Shown in pieces: positions 1 to 7,092 of a stretch of DNA of 42,506 nucleotides. The notes under the pieces are model-generated. The model saw only the letters and a program-made list of their open reading frames with translations. It was not told the origin of the DNA and made no database searches. The number at the start of each line of letters is the position of its first letter. Position 1 is the stretch's first letter. A program made the translations under genes and the position numbers. The stretch comes from Euryarchaeota archaeon UBA103. Its GTDB lineage: Archaea; Thermoplasmatota; Poseidoniia; Poseidoniales; Thalassarchaeaceae. Where the stretch lies: contig DAYH01000015.1 in the NCBI GenBank assembly GCA_002506825.1, forward strand, positions 601 to 43,106, given 5' to 3'.

Positions 1-789
1 ATCAAGAAGAAGCTTCCTGGGATGTATCATCAGTTCAAGGAATTGGCAGCAGTTGACATCACTAAAGAGGCGATGGAAGTAGGGCCTACTGCTCACTACG
101 TGATGGGTGGAGTGAAGGTTAATTTTGATACTCAAGAAACCTGTATTGAGGGGCTTTTTGCCGCGGGAGAGGCGGCAACCGGACTTCATGGGGCTAATCG
201 ACTTGGGGGCAACTCCCTTTCAGATTTGATTGTCTTTGGGAAGATTGCTGGGGAGCATGCGGCTTCTTCCGCTAAAGAAATTGAGCAGTTCAAGGAAATT
301 CCTGAATCTGAAATCAAAGAAATAATCAAAGATACCCTTGCTCCTCTGAGTAGGGACGAGGGAGAGAATCCTGCTGCGGTGGTATCAGATTTGAGGAAGA
401 TGATGCAAGATAAGGTCGGAATAATTAGAACAAAATCTCTACTTGAAGAAGCACTGACTGATCTTGATAATTTGGAAGATCGATCTAGGGTTGTTTTCGG
501 AGGAAGTGGCAAGACCTACAACCCTGGATGGCATCAATCTCTTGAAATCGGAGCCATGATAGACGTGAGTAGGATGTGTACTCTAGCTGCCCTTAGAAGA
601 GAAGAGAGCAGGGGTGGGCACACAAGAGAAGATTTCCCTGTTCCTGATCACTCGCACTGGGGAAAGGTGAATAGCGTTATTTCAATGAATGATGTGGGAG
701 AAATGGAGATTGGTTTCGTTACATATCCTCCTATTCCTTCTGATCTGAAGGAATTATTAGATTCAGAAGATTTGCAGGAGGAGGAGTGA
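1..789 (+). CDS. sdhA: Succinate dehydrogenase flavoprotein subunit, C-terminal part (partial)
   Basis: The reading frame is open from base 1, so the gene begins before the window; about 262 C-terminal residues are visible. The stretch GGVKVN, then LFAAGEAATGLHGANRLGGN and SLSDLIVFG is the FAD-binding/capping segment typical of SdhA/FrdA flavoproteins, followed by the C-terminal helical domain with its conserved Arg-rich stretch (LRREESRGGHTRED). The protein oxidises succinate to fumarate and passes electrons from covalently held FAD to the iron-sulfur subunit on the inner face of the membrane. Its stop codon overlaps the next gene, sdhB. The membrane anchor genes sdhC/sdhD are not found downstream; I infer they lie upstream of the window. 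The N-terminal FAD dinucleotide fold and the active-site His/Arg of the first half cannot be inspected here. Confidence 0.96.
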   Translation: MKKKLPGMYHQFKELAAVDITKEAMEVGPTAHYVMGGVKVNFDTQETCIEGLFAAGEAATGLHGANRLGGNSLSDLIVFGKIAGEHAASSAKEIEQFKEIPESEIKEIIKDTLAPLSRDEGENPAAVVSDLRKMMQDKVGIIRTKSLLEEALTDLDNLEDRSRVVFGGSGKTYNPGWHQSLEIGAMIDVSRMCTLAALRREESRGGHTREDFPVPDHSHWGKVNSVISMNDVGEMEIGFVTYPPIPSDLKELLDSEDLQEEE

Positions 790-1553
790 TTTTGGGGGCT
801 GTAACATTCAGTGTATTCAGAGGAGTGCCGGACCAAGATGGCGATCCTTTTGGAAAGATGGTTGATTATACCATCGAATTGGACGAAGGAATGGTGGTTC
901 TAGACGCAATTCATTCCATACAAGCTGAGTTTGCTCCAGATCTGGCTTGCAGGTGGAACTGTAAGGCTGGTAAGTGTGGTTCTTGCAGTGCCGAAGTAAA
1001 TGGAAAGTCCAGACTAATGTGTATGACTAGAATGGATGAGATTCTGGAAGAGACTCCAGAAGGAGGGGCGGTTGTAATCAAGCCAATGCAAACATTTCCA
1101 CTAGTTAGGGACCTAGTTACCGATACCTCTTGGGCGTATAAGACAGATAGGAGGATTTCTCCACTGAGTGGGCCGGAAGATACCGATTGGGTATTCTCCC
1201 AGCAAGAAGCGGATAGGGTGCAGGAGTTTCGCTCTTGTATCGAATGTATGTTGTGCGTGAACACTTGTCATGTTATGAGGGAGCATCAGAAATTCGATGA
1301 GTTCGCCGGACCTAGGTTCTTCGTCAGACTAGCTAGTTTAGAGATGCATCCTTTGGATGAGAAGAGCAGGATTCCAGAAATTAAGGATGACTTTGGAATA
1401 GGTTATTGCAATATTACAAAATGCTGTACTGAAGTGTGTCCAGCAGGCATTAACATAACTGATAACGCAATTATACCACTAAAAGAAAGGGTGGTCACCG
1501 AGTTCTACGATCCAATCGCAATGATTGGCAAAAAGCTTGGCCTCAGGAGCTAG
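786..1553 (+). CDS. sdhB: Succinate dehydrogenase iron-sulfur subunit
   Basis: This is the electron-transfer subunit of complex II. The N-terminal plant-ferredoxin domain carries the [2Fe-2S] pattern C-x4-C-x2-C-x11-C (CKAGKCGSC...LMC). The C-terminal domain carries C-x2-C-x2-C-x3-C (CIECMLCVNTC) and then CNITKCCTEVCPAG, which supply the [4Fe-4S] and third cluster. Length (about 255 residues) is normal for the family. The start is GTG at 786, overlapping the sdhA stop as GTGA. However, a strong GGAGGAGG sits at about 779-786 and would be better spaced for TTG at 792, so the true start may be two codons later. No quinone-binding membrane anchor follows; the next gene is convergent. Confidence 0.95.
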   Translation: MILGAVTFSVFRGVPDQDGDPFGKMVDYTIELDEGMVVLDAIHSIQAEFAPDLACRWNCKAGKCGSCSAEVNGKSRLMCMTRMDEILEETPEGGAVVIKPMQTFPLVRDLVTDTSWAYKTDRRISPLSGPEDTDWVFSQQEADRVQEFRSCIECMLCVNTCHVMREHQKFDEFAGPRFFVRLASLEMHPLDEKSRIPEIKDDFGIGYCNITKCCTEVCPAGINITDNAIIPLKERVVTEFYDPIAMIGKKLGLRS

Positions 1554-1604
1554 GCAACTGGGACAATATTGTGTTGGGTCTTATTCTGTGTAACCTTTTC
1601 AAGC

Positions 1605-1868
1605 CTAAAGACGCTTGATGCCGGTCTTCTTTACGTTAGCCTTCCAGATTTTATCTGGAAGGTAAGCTGGACCGCCTGCGCCTTTGGACTCAAGAGTTCT
1701 CCAGCCTTCGAAGCAGTGCACTCTGTTGGTGCCTCGCTCTCTCAAATCGATGTTTGTGTGACCTCTTCGGGCCGCCTTTAGTGCGGCTCCTCTTGGTTGA
1801 CTGTTAACAAACACCTGGCTTGTGTCCTCTCCATTTTCCATTAGTACGAAGTACTTCTTTCCTGACAT
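1605..1868 (-). CDS. Chromosomal protein MC1 (archaeal nucleoid protein)
   Basis: A small basic protein of 87 residues that matches the methanogen chromosomal protein MC1 fold along its length: an N-terminal strand region KKYFVLMENG, the hallmark QPRGAALKAARRG, then LRERGTNRVHCFEGW and a C-terminal LPDKIWKANVKK. MC1 is a monomeric DNA-bending architectural protein that kinks DNA and is found in methanogens, haloarchaea and relatives. The start at 1868 is preferred over ATG at 1875-1877 because GGAGGT at 1878-1883 lies 9 bases before it but directly abuts the upstream ATG. It converges on sdhB. No histone gene is present in the window; whether MC1 is the main nucleoid protein cannot be told from here. 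Confidence 0.9.
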   Translation of the reverse strand: MSGKKYFVLMENGEDTSQVFVNSQPRGAALKAARRGHTNIDLRERGTNRVHCFEGWRTLESKGAGGPAYLPDKIWKANVKKTGIKRL

Positions 1869-1877
1869 TTTCAGCAT

Positions 1878-1883
1878 ACCTCC
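1878..1883 (-). promoter_or_regulatory. Shine-Dalgarno site of MC1
   Basis: On the minus strand GGAGGT is followed by ATGCTGAAA and then ATG at 1868. The 9-base gap favours the second ATG as the start of MC1, because the first ATG directly touches the site. Confidence 0.6.
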
Positions 1884-1923
1884 ATTCGCTTGGTAAATTA
1901 CAGAGATAATGAAGTTATTGGGT

Positions 1924-1930
1924 AAAAAAA
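1924..1930 (-). terminator. Oligo-T tract downstream of the RAM-domain gene
   Basis: Seven consecutive T residues on the minus strand lie about 44 bases after the stop of the RAM-domain regulator and before MC1. Archaeal transcription often ends at such U-tracts. A weak 4-bp stem (CCTC/GAGG) lies just before it. This is a plausible terminator separating the two genes, with no stronger support. Confidence 0.35.
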
Positions 1931-1973
1931 GAGCTACTGAGCCTCATTGGGAGGTTTTTCGCAATAACGAGAG

Positions 1974-2207
1974 TTACATTTCTGCACAGGCGAGAGTCTT
2001 GGTATTAGCCACGCCGGGTATTGCCCTGATAGATTCTACAACATGACGAGCAATCTCGCCCATGTTGGAAGCCTCTATTTTCACAATTAGATCATAGTCT
2101 CCAAAAAGCATACTTGCGTCAGTCACGCAATCTAAGGACAGGGCGACTTTGTGGACATCTGACTCACTACCTGGCTCAACATTGACCAACACATATCCGG
2201 CGGACAT
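1974..2207 (-). CDS. Stand-alone Lrp/AsnC ligand-binding (RAM) domain protein
   Basis: A 77-residue protein consisting only of the alpha-beta sandwich ligand-binding domain of the Lrp/AsnC family. It has the N-terminal strand SAGYVLVNVEPG, a helix, the central LFGDYDLIVKIEA that is the family hallmark, and a C-terminal strand ending near IPGVANTKTLACAEM. It lacks a helix-turn-helix. Such single-domain proteins oligomerise and often bind amino acids, and may modulate full-length Lrp regulators. The start is uncertain: ATG at 2225 and at 2249 are in frame upstream. I prefer 2207 because conservation begins there, although GGAGGT directly abuts this ATG. It is divergent from the macro-domain gene, with a short shared promoter region. 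Confidence 0.85.
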   Translation of the reverse strand: MSAGYVLVNVEPGSESDVHKVALSLDCVTDASMLFGDYDLIVKIEASNMGEIARHVVESIRAIPGVANTKTLACAEM

Positions 2208-2300
2208 ACCTCCTCTAGTGGGCATTGTCGAATGAATGCATCGATTCAAAGCTCGATTATTGTCGATGGTTACTTATCAGATGACCCTCCTTGTCATAAT

Positions 2301-2942
2301 ATGGCGGAGACAATAATAGTGAGGGAGTGCCGCCATGGACAGGTAAGAGTCCAATTTGGAAATATCATTAGAGTAGAAGGAGATGTGATGGTTATTCCAG
2401 CTAATAATAGGTTGGCAGGCAGGGAAGGTCTTGATGAAAAGATGCAGTTGGCCGCCGGAGAGGAGTTGCGTGCGAGATGTACGGAGATTGCTGTAGAGAG
2501 AAGGAAAGAGGGGAAGCAACCCTGTGGAGTTGGTGAAGCAGTTACTACTCCAGGTTTCAACTTGCCAGCGGAACATCTAGTTCATGTTGTAGGGCCCGAC
2601 TGTCGAAGGCCAAATCAAGATAACTTCAGGAGAGAGCTACTGGCTAATTCTTATAATGCGATGTTTGAAGAGATTTCTAAGATTAAGTCTCGTGAGACAT
2701 TAGTTACACCACCCCTTGGAATGGACGTTTTCGCATATCCTCACAGAGAAGGGGCTCGTATGACTATGGAAATAATCCTTGATTGGATGGATAGAGAAGA
2801 GGATCCGGGGGTTCGTATGGTTCTGATTGTAACTGATGAAGTGAATTTTCTAAATAACATGAAGACGGTTTATCGGGAGAGCGAAGACCAATTTCCCGGC
2901 GTAGATAGAACCAGAGATTTCCGAAAGGGCAAGATACAGTAG
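2301..2942 (+). CDS. Macro-domain (ADP-ribose-binding) protein
   Basis: About 213 residues with a macro-domain layout. The N-terminal strand ends in GDVMVIPANN, the ADP-ribose-binding loop with the conserved Asn pair. Next come a helix with the AAGEELRARC pattern, CGVGEAVTTPGFNLP (the GxA/V-xxTxGxxLP motif), HVVGPD, and a distal helix followed by TPPLGMDVFAYPH. Family members bind ADP-ribose or remove it from proteins or from O-acetyl-ADP-ribose. The specific substrate is not evident. The reading frame is open back to 2232, but that extension would overlap the divergent RAM-domain gene's longest form and is not macro-like, so ATG at 2301 is chosen. Confidence 0.85.
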   Translation: MAETIIVRECRHGQVRVQFGNIIRVEGDVMVIPANNRLAGREGLDEKMQLAAGEELRARCTEIAVERRKEGKQPCGVGEAVTTPGFNLPAEHLVHVVGPDCRRPNQDNFRRELLANSYNAMFEEISKIKSRETLVTPPLGMDVFAYPHREGARMTMEIILDWMDREEDPGVRMVLIVTDEVNFLNNMKTVYRESEDQFPGVDRTRDFRKGKIQ

Positions 2943-2986
2943 TGAGAGACCAATGTCCTCATTAACCCTGAGAATACGATAGTTGC

Positions 2987-3583
2987 ATGGGCAGCATAGG
3001 GAGTGTGTACGAGAGAGAGCTGCGCTCTGTCCTGGCTGGAGAGCTAAAAGGAGTTAGGGCGGTAACAAAATCATGTTCTGAGGTAGAGAGATCTCAAGCT
3101 ATGAAAGTAACAAATAGGCCATTCTTAGTAGTCAGAGCTCCAGGCAGTGGATCAGAGGGCACAGGAGACTTACTTGCTCTGAGAGGTGATATTTGCTTCC
3201 CCATTGAGGTGAAATCATCAAAGTCTAAGAAACTGTATCTTTCAGGGAGGACTTTCCTTCAATTAGAATCTCTGAAAGAAATTGGAGAAAGGTGTGGGCT
3301 TCTTCCACTTTATGCCTATAGGCTCAAGGGAGTAAGGGGCGATAGCTGGAGGATAATGAAAGTCGAGGTAGATGGGCTGAGCGGTAAGCTTCGTCATCTA
3401 TCCCGTAGCATTCCTTCACTTCCACTTACTAGAAATGGCAAGGAGTTCCTAGATTGGGACCGAGGCATGCCTCTGCACAGATTCCTGTCCCTGGTATGCA
3501 AATCCGATGGTGCGAAAGTGACCGCAGAAGGCTTTCCTAATAGGCCAATGAATCCAGATTTCGAAACTATAATTTCTAGCTAG
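2987..3583 (+). CDS. hjc: Holliday junction resolvase, Hjc-like
   Basis: A 198-residue protein whose N-terminal two-thirds fits the archaeal Hjc nuclease fold. YERELRSVL carries the first acidic residue (Glu9), APGSGSEGTGDLLAL the second (Asp61), and PIEVKSS the E-x-K pair (Glu74, Lys76). KLYLSGRTFLQLESL follows, as in Hjc. Hjc cuts four-way DNA junctions symmetrically as a dimer during recombination and fork repair. Two things differ from the usual roughly 120-140-residue enzyme: about 25 extra residues between the first helix and the GSG motif, and a C-terminal extension of about 60 residues of unknown role. Its stop codon overlaps that of the convergent small gene at 3580. Confidence 0.87.
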   Translation: MGSIGSVYERELRSVLAGELKGVRAVTKSCSEVERSQAMKVTNRPFLVVRAPGSGSEGTGDLLALRGDICFPIEVKSSKSKKLYLSGRTFLQLESLKEIGERCGLLPLYAYRLKGVRGDSWRIMKVEVDGLSGKLRHLSRSIPSLPLTRNGKEFLDWDRGMPLHRFLSLVCKSDGAKVTAEGFPNRPMNPDFETIISS

Positions 3584-3771
3584 TGACCGGCAAAATCCCT
3601 TTCAATTTTTGATAATGAGTCATTCAATTTCTCTAGTTCATTACTCAGCTCGTCTAGATTTGCCTGAGATAATATTCTTTTGATACTGTCTCTTTCTCTT
3701 CTGAGCGAGTCTATTTCCCTAGAGTGTTTACGAGGAGGTGGATCTCCATCTAAACTGTCTGACACACACAT
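3580..3771 (-). CDS. Small coiled-coil protein, unknown
   Basis: A 63-residue frame, rich in Glu, Arg, Lys, Ser and Leu. Residues 17-58 show heptad-like spacing of Leu/Ile (IDSLRRERDSIKRIL, then LDELSNELEKLNDSLSKIE), so a single long coiled coil is likely. It fills a gap that would otherwise be empty. Its stop overlaps the Hjc stop by a few bases on the opposite strand, and it is divergent from the site-2 protease. I recognise no family. It could be a small dimerising structural or adaptor protein; it could also be non-coding, though the clean heptads argue for a real gene. Confidence 0.5.
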   Translation of the reverse strand: MCVSDSLDGDPPPRKHSREIDSLRRERDSIKRILSQANLDELSNELEKLNDSLSKIERDFAGH

Positions 3772-3842
3772 GCGTAAAGATAGTCATTAATGTGGTTTTT
3801 TACAGGACGCAAGTTGAATAGGAGGGGACTATTGTCGAGTAT

Positions 3843-5354
3843 ATGGGTGGAGAAGCGGGGAGTAAAATCCCGGTCTATCCGATATTGATTCTTTCGATTC
3901 TTTTAGTTTATGGAATACTACCCCTGTGGGCCATTATTGCTTTGTCTGGATGGTATTTATTCGTACTTTATCTGGAAGATTATGGCTACCTAGATAGGTG
4001 GAATTTTGAAAGAGTTCTTGGGATTGTTTTGATGATAAGAACCTCGCGAGGAAGGGGTTTTCTGGAATATATCTCAAAAAATAGAAGGTTTTGGCGTCTT
4101 TTTGGTGAGTTTTCTATTTGGTTGTGTTTCTTAGTAATGTTCGCTGTGGTTTTCTTGATGGTCTTTGCGTTTGTGTCATCGATGAATTCTCCTCCTCAAG
4201 GCTCCTTACCGGCTACGGATATCCTCTTCATCCCTGGAGTAACTAGTTTTGTTCCATTCTGGTGGCCTGCACTGGCCCTTGTGTTTACACTACTAATCCA
4301 TGAATATAGCCATGGAATTCAGGCAAGAGCACATGGGATGGAAGTGAAAAGCTTCGGACTACTAGTAGCTGGCCCTATTCCAGTTGGCGCCTTCGCTGAA
4401 CCTGAACATATGGACATGATGATGGCTCCAAGAAGGGAGAGGTTGCGTCTATTCGCCGCGGGACCAGCAATAAATCTAGTTGCAACATTCATTTTTCTAA
4501 TAGTATTAGGATTCGTATCAAGCGGCTTCATAGCATCCAATCCTGGGATACATGCTATCGCAATTATCGACGAGGGGGGAGCTGATGAAGCGGGAATTAT
4601 GCCATATGATATTATCACGCATGTAGATGGTGTCGAAGTCCCAGATTACGGATCTTTCTCTGAACAAATGGATTCTCTGGGGGCAGGTGAAATCATTATT
4701 TTCACGGTTATCCCATATTCTGCAGATGAGGGGGAATGGGGCATTAGTTCCGATGTTCCGGTAACATTGGGGGATAAACGGCAGTACTACCTAGATCAAT
4801 GCGATGGAGAAGTGGAATGTTTGTCAGAGACCAATGAGTTACTAGATTCCTATGGAATTGAAGAAGGCGAGGCTTTTCTAGGTGTTAGTTATCCAAGGTC
4901 TGGGACCTTCCAAACGGAACAATTCTCCATCATTTTCGATGACAGATATTCTAGTCTGGAAAAGATTGCCATAGTCACAATAACCCCTCTTTCAATGCTT
5001 GGAACACCTATGTCTTATGATGGGCAAACTATGAATATTCACGAGAGGATGATGCTTGAAGTGGATGATGATTTCGTCCTATCTTCATTAGGAACGGAGG
5101 GAGTTCTGGCTCTTTTCGACTTTATTTTCTGGCTTATTTGGGTTAATTTCCTACTGGGATTCCTAAATCTACTACCAATAATTCCCTTTGATGGGGGGCA
5201 CATGGTAAAGGATGGTACACACTCCATTCTGTCCATGTTCATGAAAGATAGTAATCCACTAAGAGTAGAGAGACTAGCAGGATCAATTAGTGGAATCACC
5301 ACGATTGTGATGCTTGTTGTGGTAGTGATTCCAATTCTAATGCTTGTAGTATGA
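3843..5354 (+). CDS. Site-2 protease family (M50) membrane metalloprotease with PDZ-like domain
   Basis: A 503-residue multispanning membrane protein. The zinc motif HEYSH is at residues 153-157 inside a hydrophobic segment (LVFTLLIHEYSHGIQARAHG). The third zinc ligand region is FLNLLPIIPFDGGHMV, with Asp450 of the DGG motif. Between them are GPIPVGAFAEPE, further membrane segments, and a PDZ-like region around residues 235-290 (IAIIDEGGADEAGIMPYDIITHVDGV). Site-2 proteases cut transmembrane segments after a first cleavage, typically releasing membrane-bound regulators or clearing signal-peptide remnants. Two hydrophobic N-terminal helices precede the core. Its stop is immediately adjacent to the stop of the convergent signal peptidase gene. 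The substrate is unknown. Confidence 0.93.
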   Translation: MGGEAGSKIPVYPILILSILLVYGILPLWAIIALSGWYLFVLYLEDYGYLDRWNFERVLGIVLMIRTSRGRGFLEYISKNRRFWRLFGEFSIWLCFLVMFAVVFLMVFAFVSSMNSPPQGSLPATDILFIPGVTSFVPFWWPALALVFTLLIHEYSHGIQARAHGMEVKSFGLLVAGPIPVGAFAEPEHMDMMMAPRRERLRLFAAGPAINLVATFIFLIVLGFVSSGFIASNPGIHAIAIIDEGGADEAGIMPYDIITHVDGVEVPDYGSFSEQMDSLGAGEIIIFTVIPYSADEGEWGISSDVPVTLGDKRQYYLDQCDGEVECLSETNELLDSYGIEEGEAFLGVSYPRSGTFQTEQFSIIFDDRYSSLEKIAIVTITPLSMLGTPMSYDGQTMNIHERMMLEVDDDFVLSSLGTEGVLALFDFIFWLIWVNFLLGFLNLLPIIPFDGGHMVKDGTHSILSMFMKDSNPLRVERLAGSISGITTIVMLVVVVIPILMLVV

Positions 5355-6167
5355 TTATTCCTCTTCCGTCGATTTATTGGTTTGAAATGCTTCAACGACA
5401 CTAGGGGCTATTAAAATTGAAGCGATAACGAGTCCTAGCATTGTCCAGGTCCTATCGGTAACGTAGGAAGCAGAAGGAGGAGGTGAGAAGAATAACTTGG
5501 CCGCACCAATCCAAGGTATCTCAGTTGAAGCGATTCCAATTATCCACTCATCCTTGACAGCGGTAACCGGGTTATTGTTCTCATCAAGCAGTCCATTCCT
5601 ACCGTCCTGCCCCGTTGCAGATAATTGATCGATTCTGCATCCGTTACTATCCTCATTATCGCCAGTAGTCAGGTATCCTTCATGTGCTGGGACCCAGTTT
5701 TCTATTCTGAGGTCGTAGTCGTTACCATGATATGATTCACACGCATATTCAAGAGTCCAGTTGATGCTTTGCACACCTAACAATGTAGTCCCTGGTACAT
5801 CCCATCCTCCAGATTCGTTCTCAATAGCCTTCAATAACGCCCTGTGGATAACGGGAGTATCTGTACCTCCATTCTTCTTGAATACAATGACATCCCCCCC
5901 CATCCCATGTGACTCATAACCAAAATTATCATTCAGTGGGTCTGTAGCCTCAACAAATGTGACTACATCCTTTCTTTCAGGATTAATAACTAGCACAAGA
6001 TCTCCTGGATCTATTACGCCTATTTGTCCCTCATCATCATGCATCATTGAGCCAGACTCTACTACAACCATTGGAGGGAAGGTCCCGGTTGAGAGGAACA
6101 TCGATCCGAGTAATAGTACGACTAGCCCTATTGCCAGAAAGATTTCTCTGACTAATGCATTGGACAT
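5355..6167 (-). CDS. Signal peptidase I, archaeal/ER type (S26B)
   Basis: A membrane-anchored serine protease that removes signal peptides outside the membrane. A hydrophobic N-terminal anchor (FLAIGLVVLLLGSMFL) is followed by VVVESGSMM, which carries the catalytic Ser before Met. Then come GDLVLV, GGDVIVF and TPVIHRAL (the His that replaces Lys in archaeal/ER enzymes), and YLTTGDNEDSN with the conserved Asp residues. A second hydrophobic segment lies near the C terminus (WTMLGLVIASILIAPSVV). An insertion between the His and Asp boxes (residues roughly 115-165) makes it longer than the minimal enzyme. In-frame ATGs at 6182, 6176 and 6167 are all possible; the first overlaps the upstream membrane protein gene. 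Co-transcription with that gene is likely. Confidence 0.92.
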   Translation of the reverse strand: MSNALVREIFLAIGLVVLLLGSMFLSTGTFPPMVVVESGSMMHDDEGQIGVIDPGDLVLVINPERKDVVTFVEATDPLNDNFGYESHGMGGDVIVFKKNGGTDTPVIHRALLKAIENESGGWDVPGTTLLGVQSINWTLEYACESYHGNDYDLRIENWVPAHEGYLTTGDNEDSNGCRIDQLSATGQDGRNGLLDENNNPVTAVKDEWIIGIASTEIPWIGAAKLFFSPPPSASYVTDRTWTMLGLVIASILIAPSVVEAFQTNKSTEEE

Positions 6168-6168
6168 G

Positions 6169-6984
6169 TCACTCATCCTCATGATAATTCTTGAGTGGTC
6201 TTGTAAAGTTCAATAATATGGAGAAGAAGGCGATTAGTAGCAAGCTCACAGAATCTAAATGTGGAGGGGAGAAAGAGGTGTTTTCCATAGAGAGGAGGTA
6301 TGCTGAAAGATCTATGGTTTTGTGATTTATACCACCTATTCCCATAGATAAACCGAAGATCGAATTGAGAGATAGCAGGGCAACGGCAGATGCACATAAA
6401 ACGATGATCATTCTATTGATTTTCTTAGTCTTAAGAGAGGGCAATCCGGGAAGTCGATCAGATAGTCGTGAGTTCTCTGTTCCCCACCACTCATACTCAA
6501 TTTTCTCTTTTCTTGGTTGGACTTCCTCGTTACGGTCTTTGAGCGGTGACGAAGAGTCAACCTTGAATCTCTTTCCTCCTCTGATTTGGAAATTATCGTA
6601 AAGACCCATCAGCCTTGATTGATATTTAGGCCCCAATATTTCGGCCGCTTCTTCTCCTTCCTTCCTCCTTCTGATTATCTCAGTTCTTGCATCCAGTGCG
6701 AGGATATCTTCCAAGATATTTCTCTGTGACCAATAGAAGCTGAACTCTGGGACAGCATAGATGGAGGTTACTGAGCCAAGAGCTAAACAGAGCCAGCTGA
6801 ATGGTAGCATGAATTCTTGATGTTCTGGATCGGACGCACCTCCGAGTATGAAAATGAATATGAAGCCCCACAAGACAGATGCGGTGGAGAGAATTGTTAC
6901 ATACGTCACTATCTGAAATTGACTATCTTTCTTCGATTCCCACCACCTGTTGAAGAAACCCTTCCTACTCCTTCCGCTAGCCAT
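6169..6984 (-). CDS. Membrane protein of unknown function
   Basis: A 271-residue protein I do not recognise. It has a short basic N terminus (SGRSRKGFFNRWWESKK), two hydrophobic segments near residues 25-47 and 57-76, and a hydrophilic middle of about 110 residues rich in Arg, Lys and Glu. Two more hydrophobic segments lie near residues 190-210 and 243-260. The predicted arrangement is a four-helix membrane protein with a large cytosolic loop. It ends within the first codons of signal peptidase I, so the two are probably translated from one message. This hints at a role in membrane protein processing or export, but nothing in the sequence shows it. Confidence 0.75.
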   Translation of the reverse strand: MASGRSRKGFFNRWWESKKDSQFQIVTYVTILSTASVLWGFIFIFILGGASDPEHQEFMLPFSWLCLALGSVTSIYAVPEFSFYWSQRNILEDILALDARTEIIRRRKEGEEAAEILGPKYQSRLMGLYDNFQIRGGKRFKVDSSSPLKDRNEEVQPRKEKIEYEWWGTENSRLSDRLPGLPSLKTKKINRMIIVLCASAVALLSLNSIFGLSMGIGGINHKTIDLSAYLLSMENTSFSPPHLDSVSLLLIAFFSILLNFTRPLKNYHEDE

Positions 6985-7092
6985 TGAAGTATTCGACTTA
7001 GCACATACGATTAGTTACTTCCCATATGCGTTCATCTAATTTCAGTATCTTTCTCCGATTGGTTCATGAGAAGACCGTGTCATGGACGTTTG

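Noticed and set aside
1569..1781. Open frame antisense to MC1
   Set aside because: It lies across the MC1 coding region, has no recognisable domain or ribosome site, and MC1 is clearly real.
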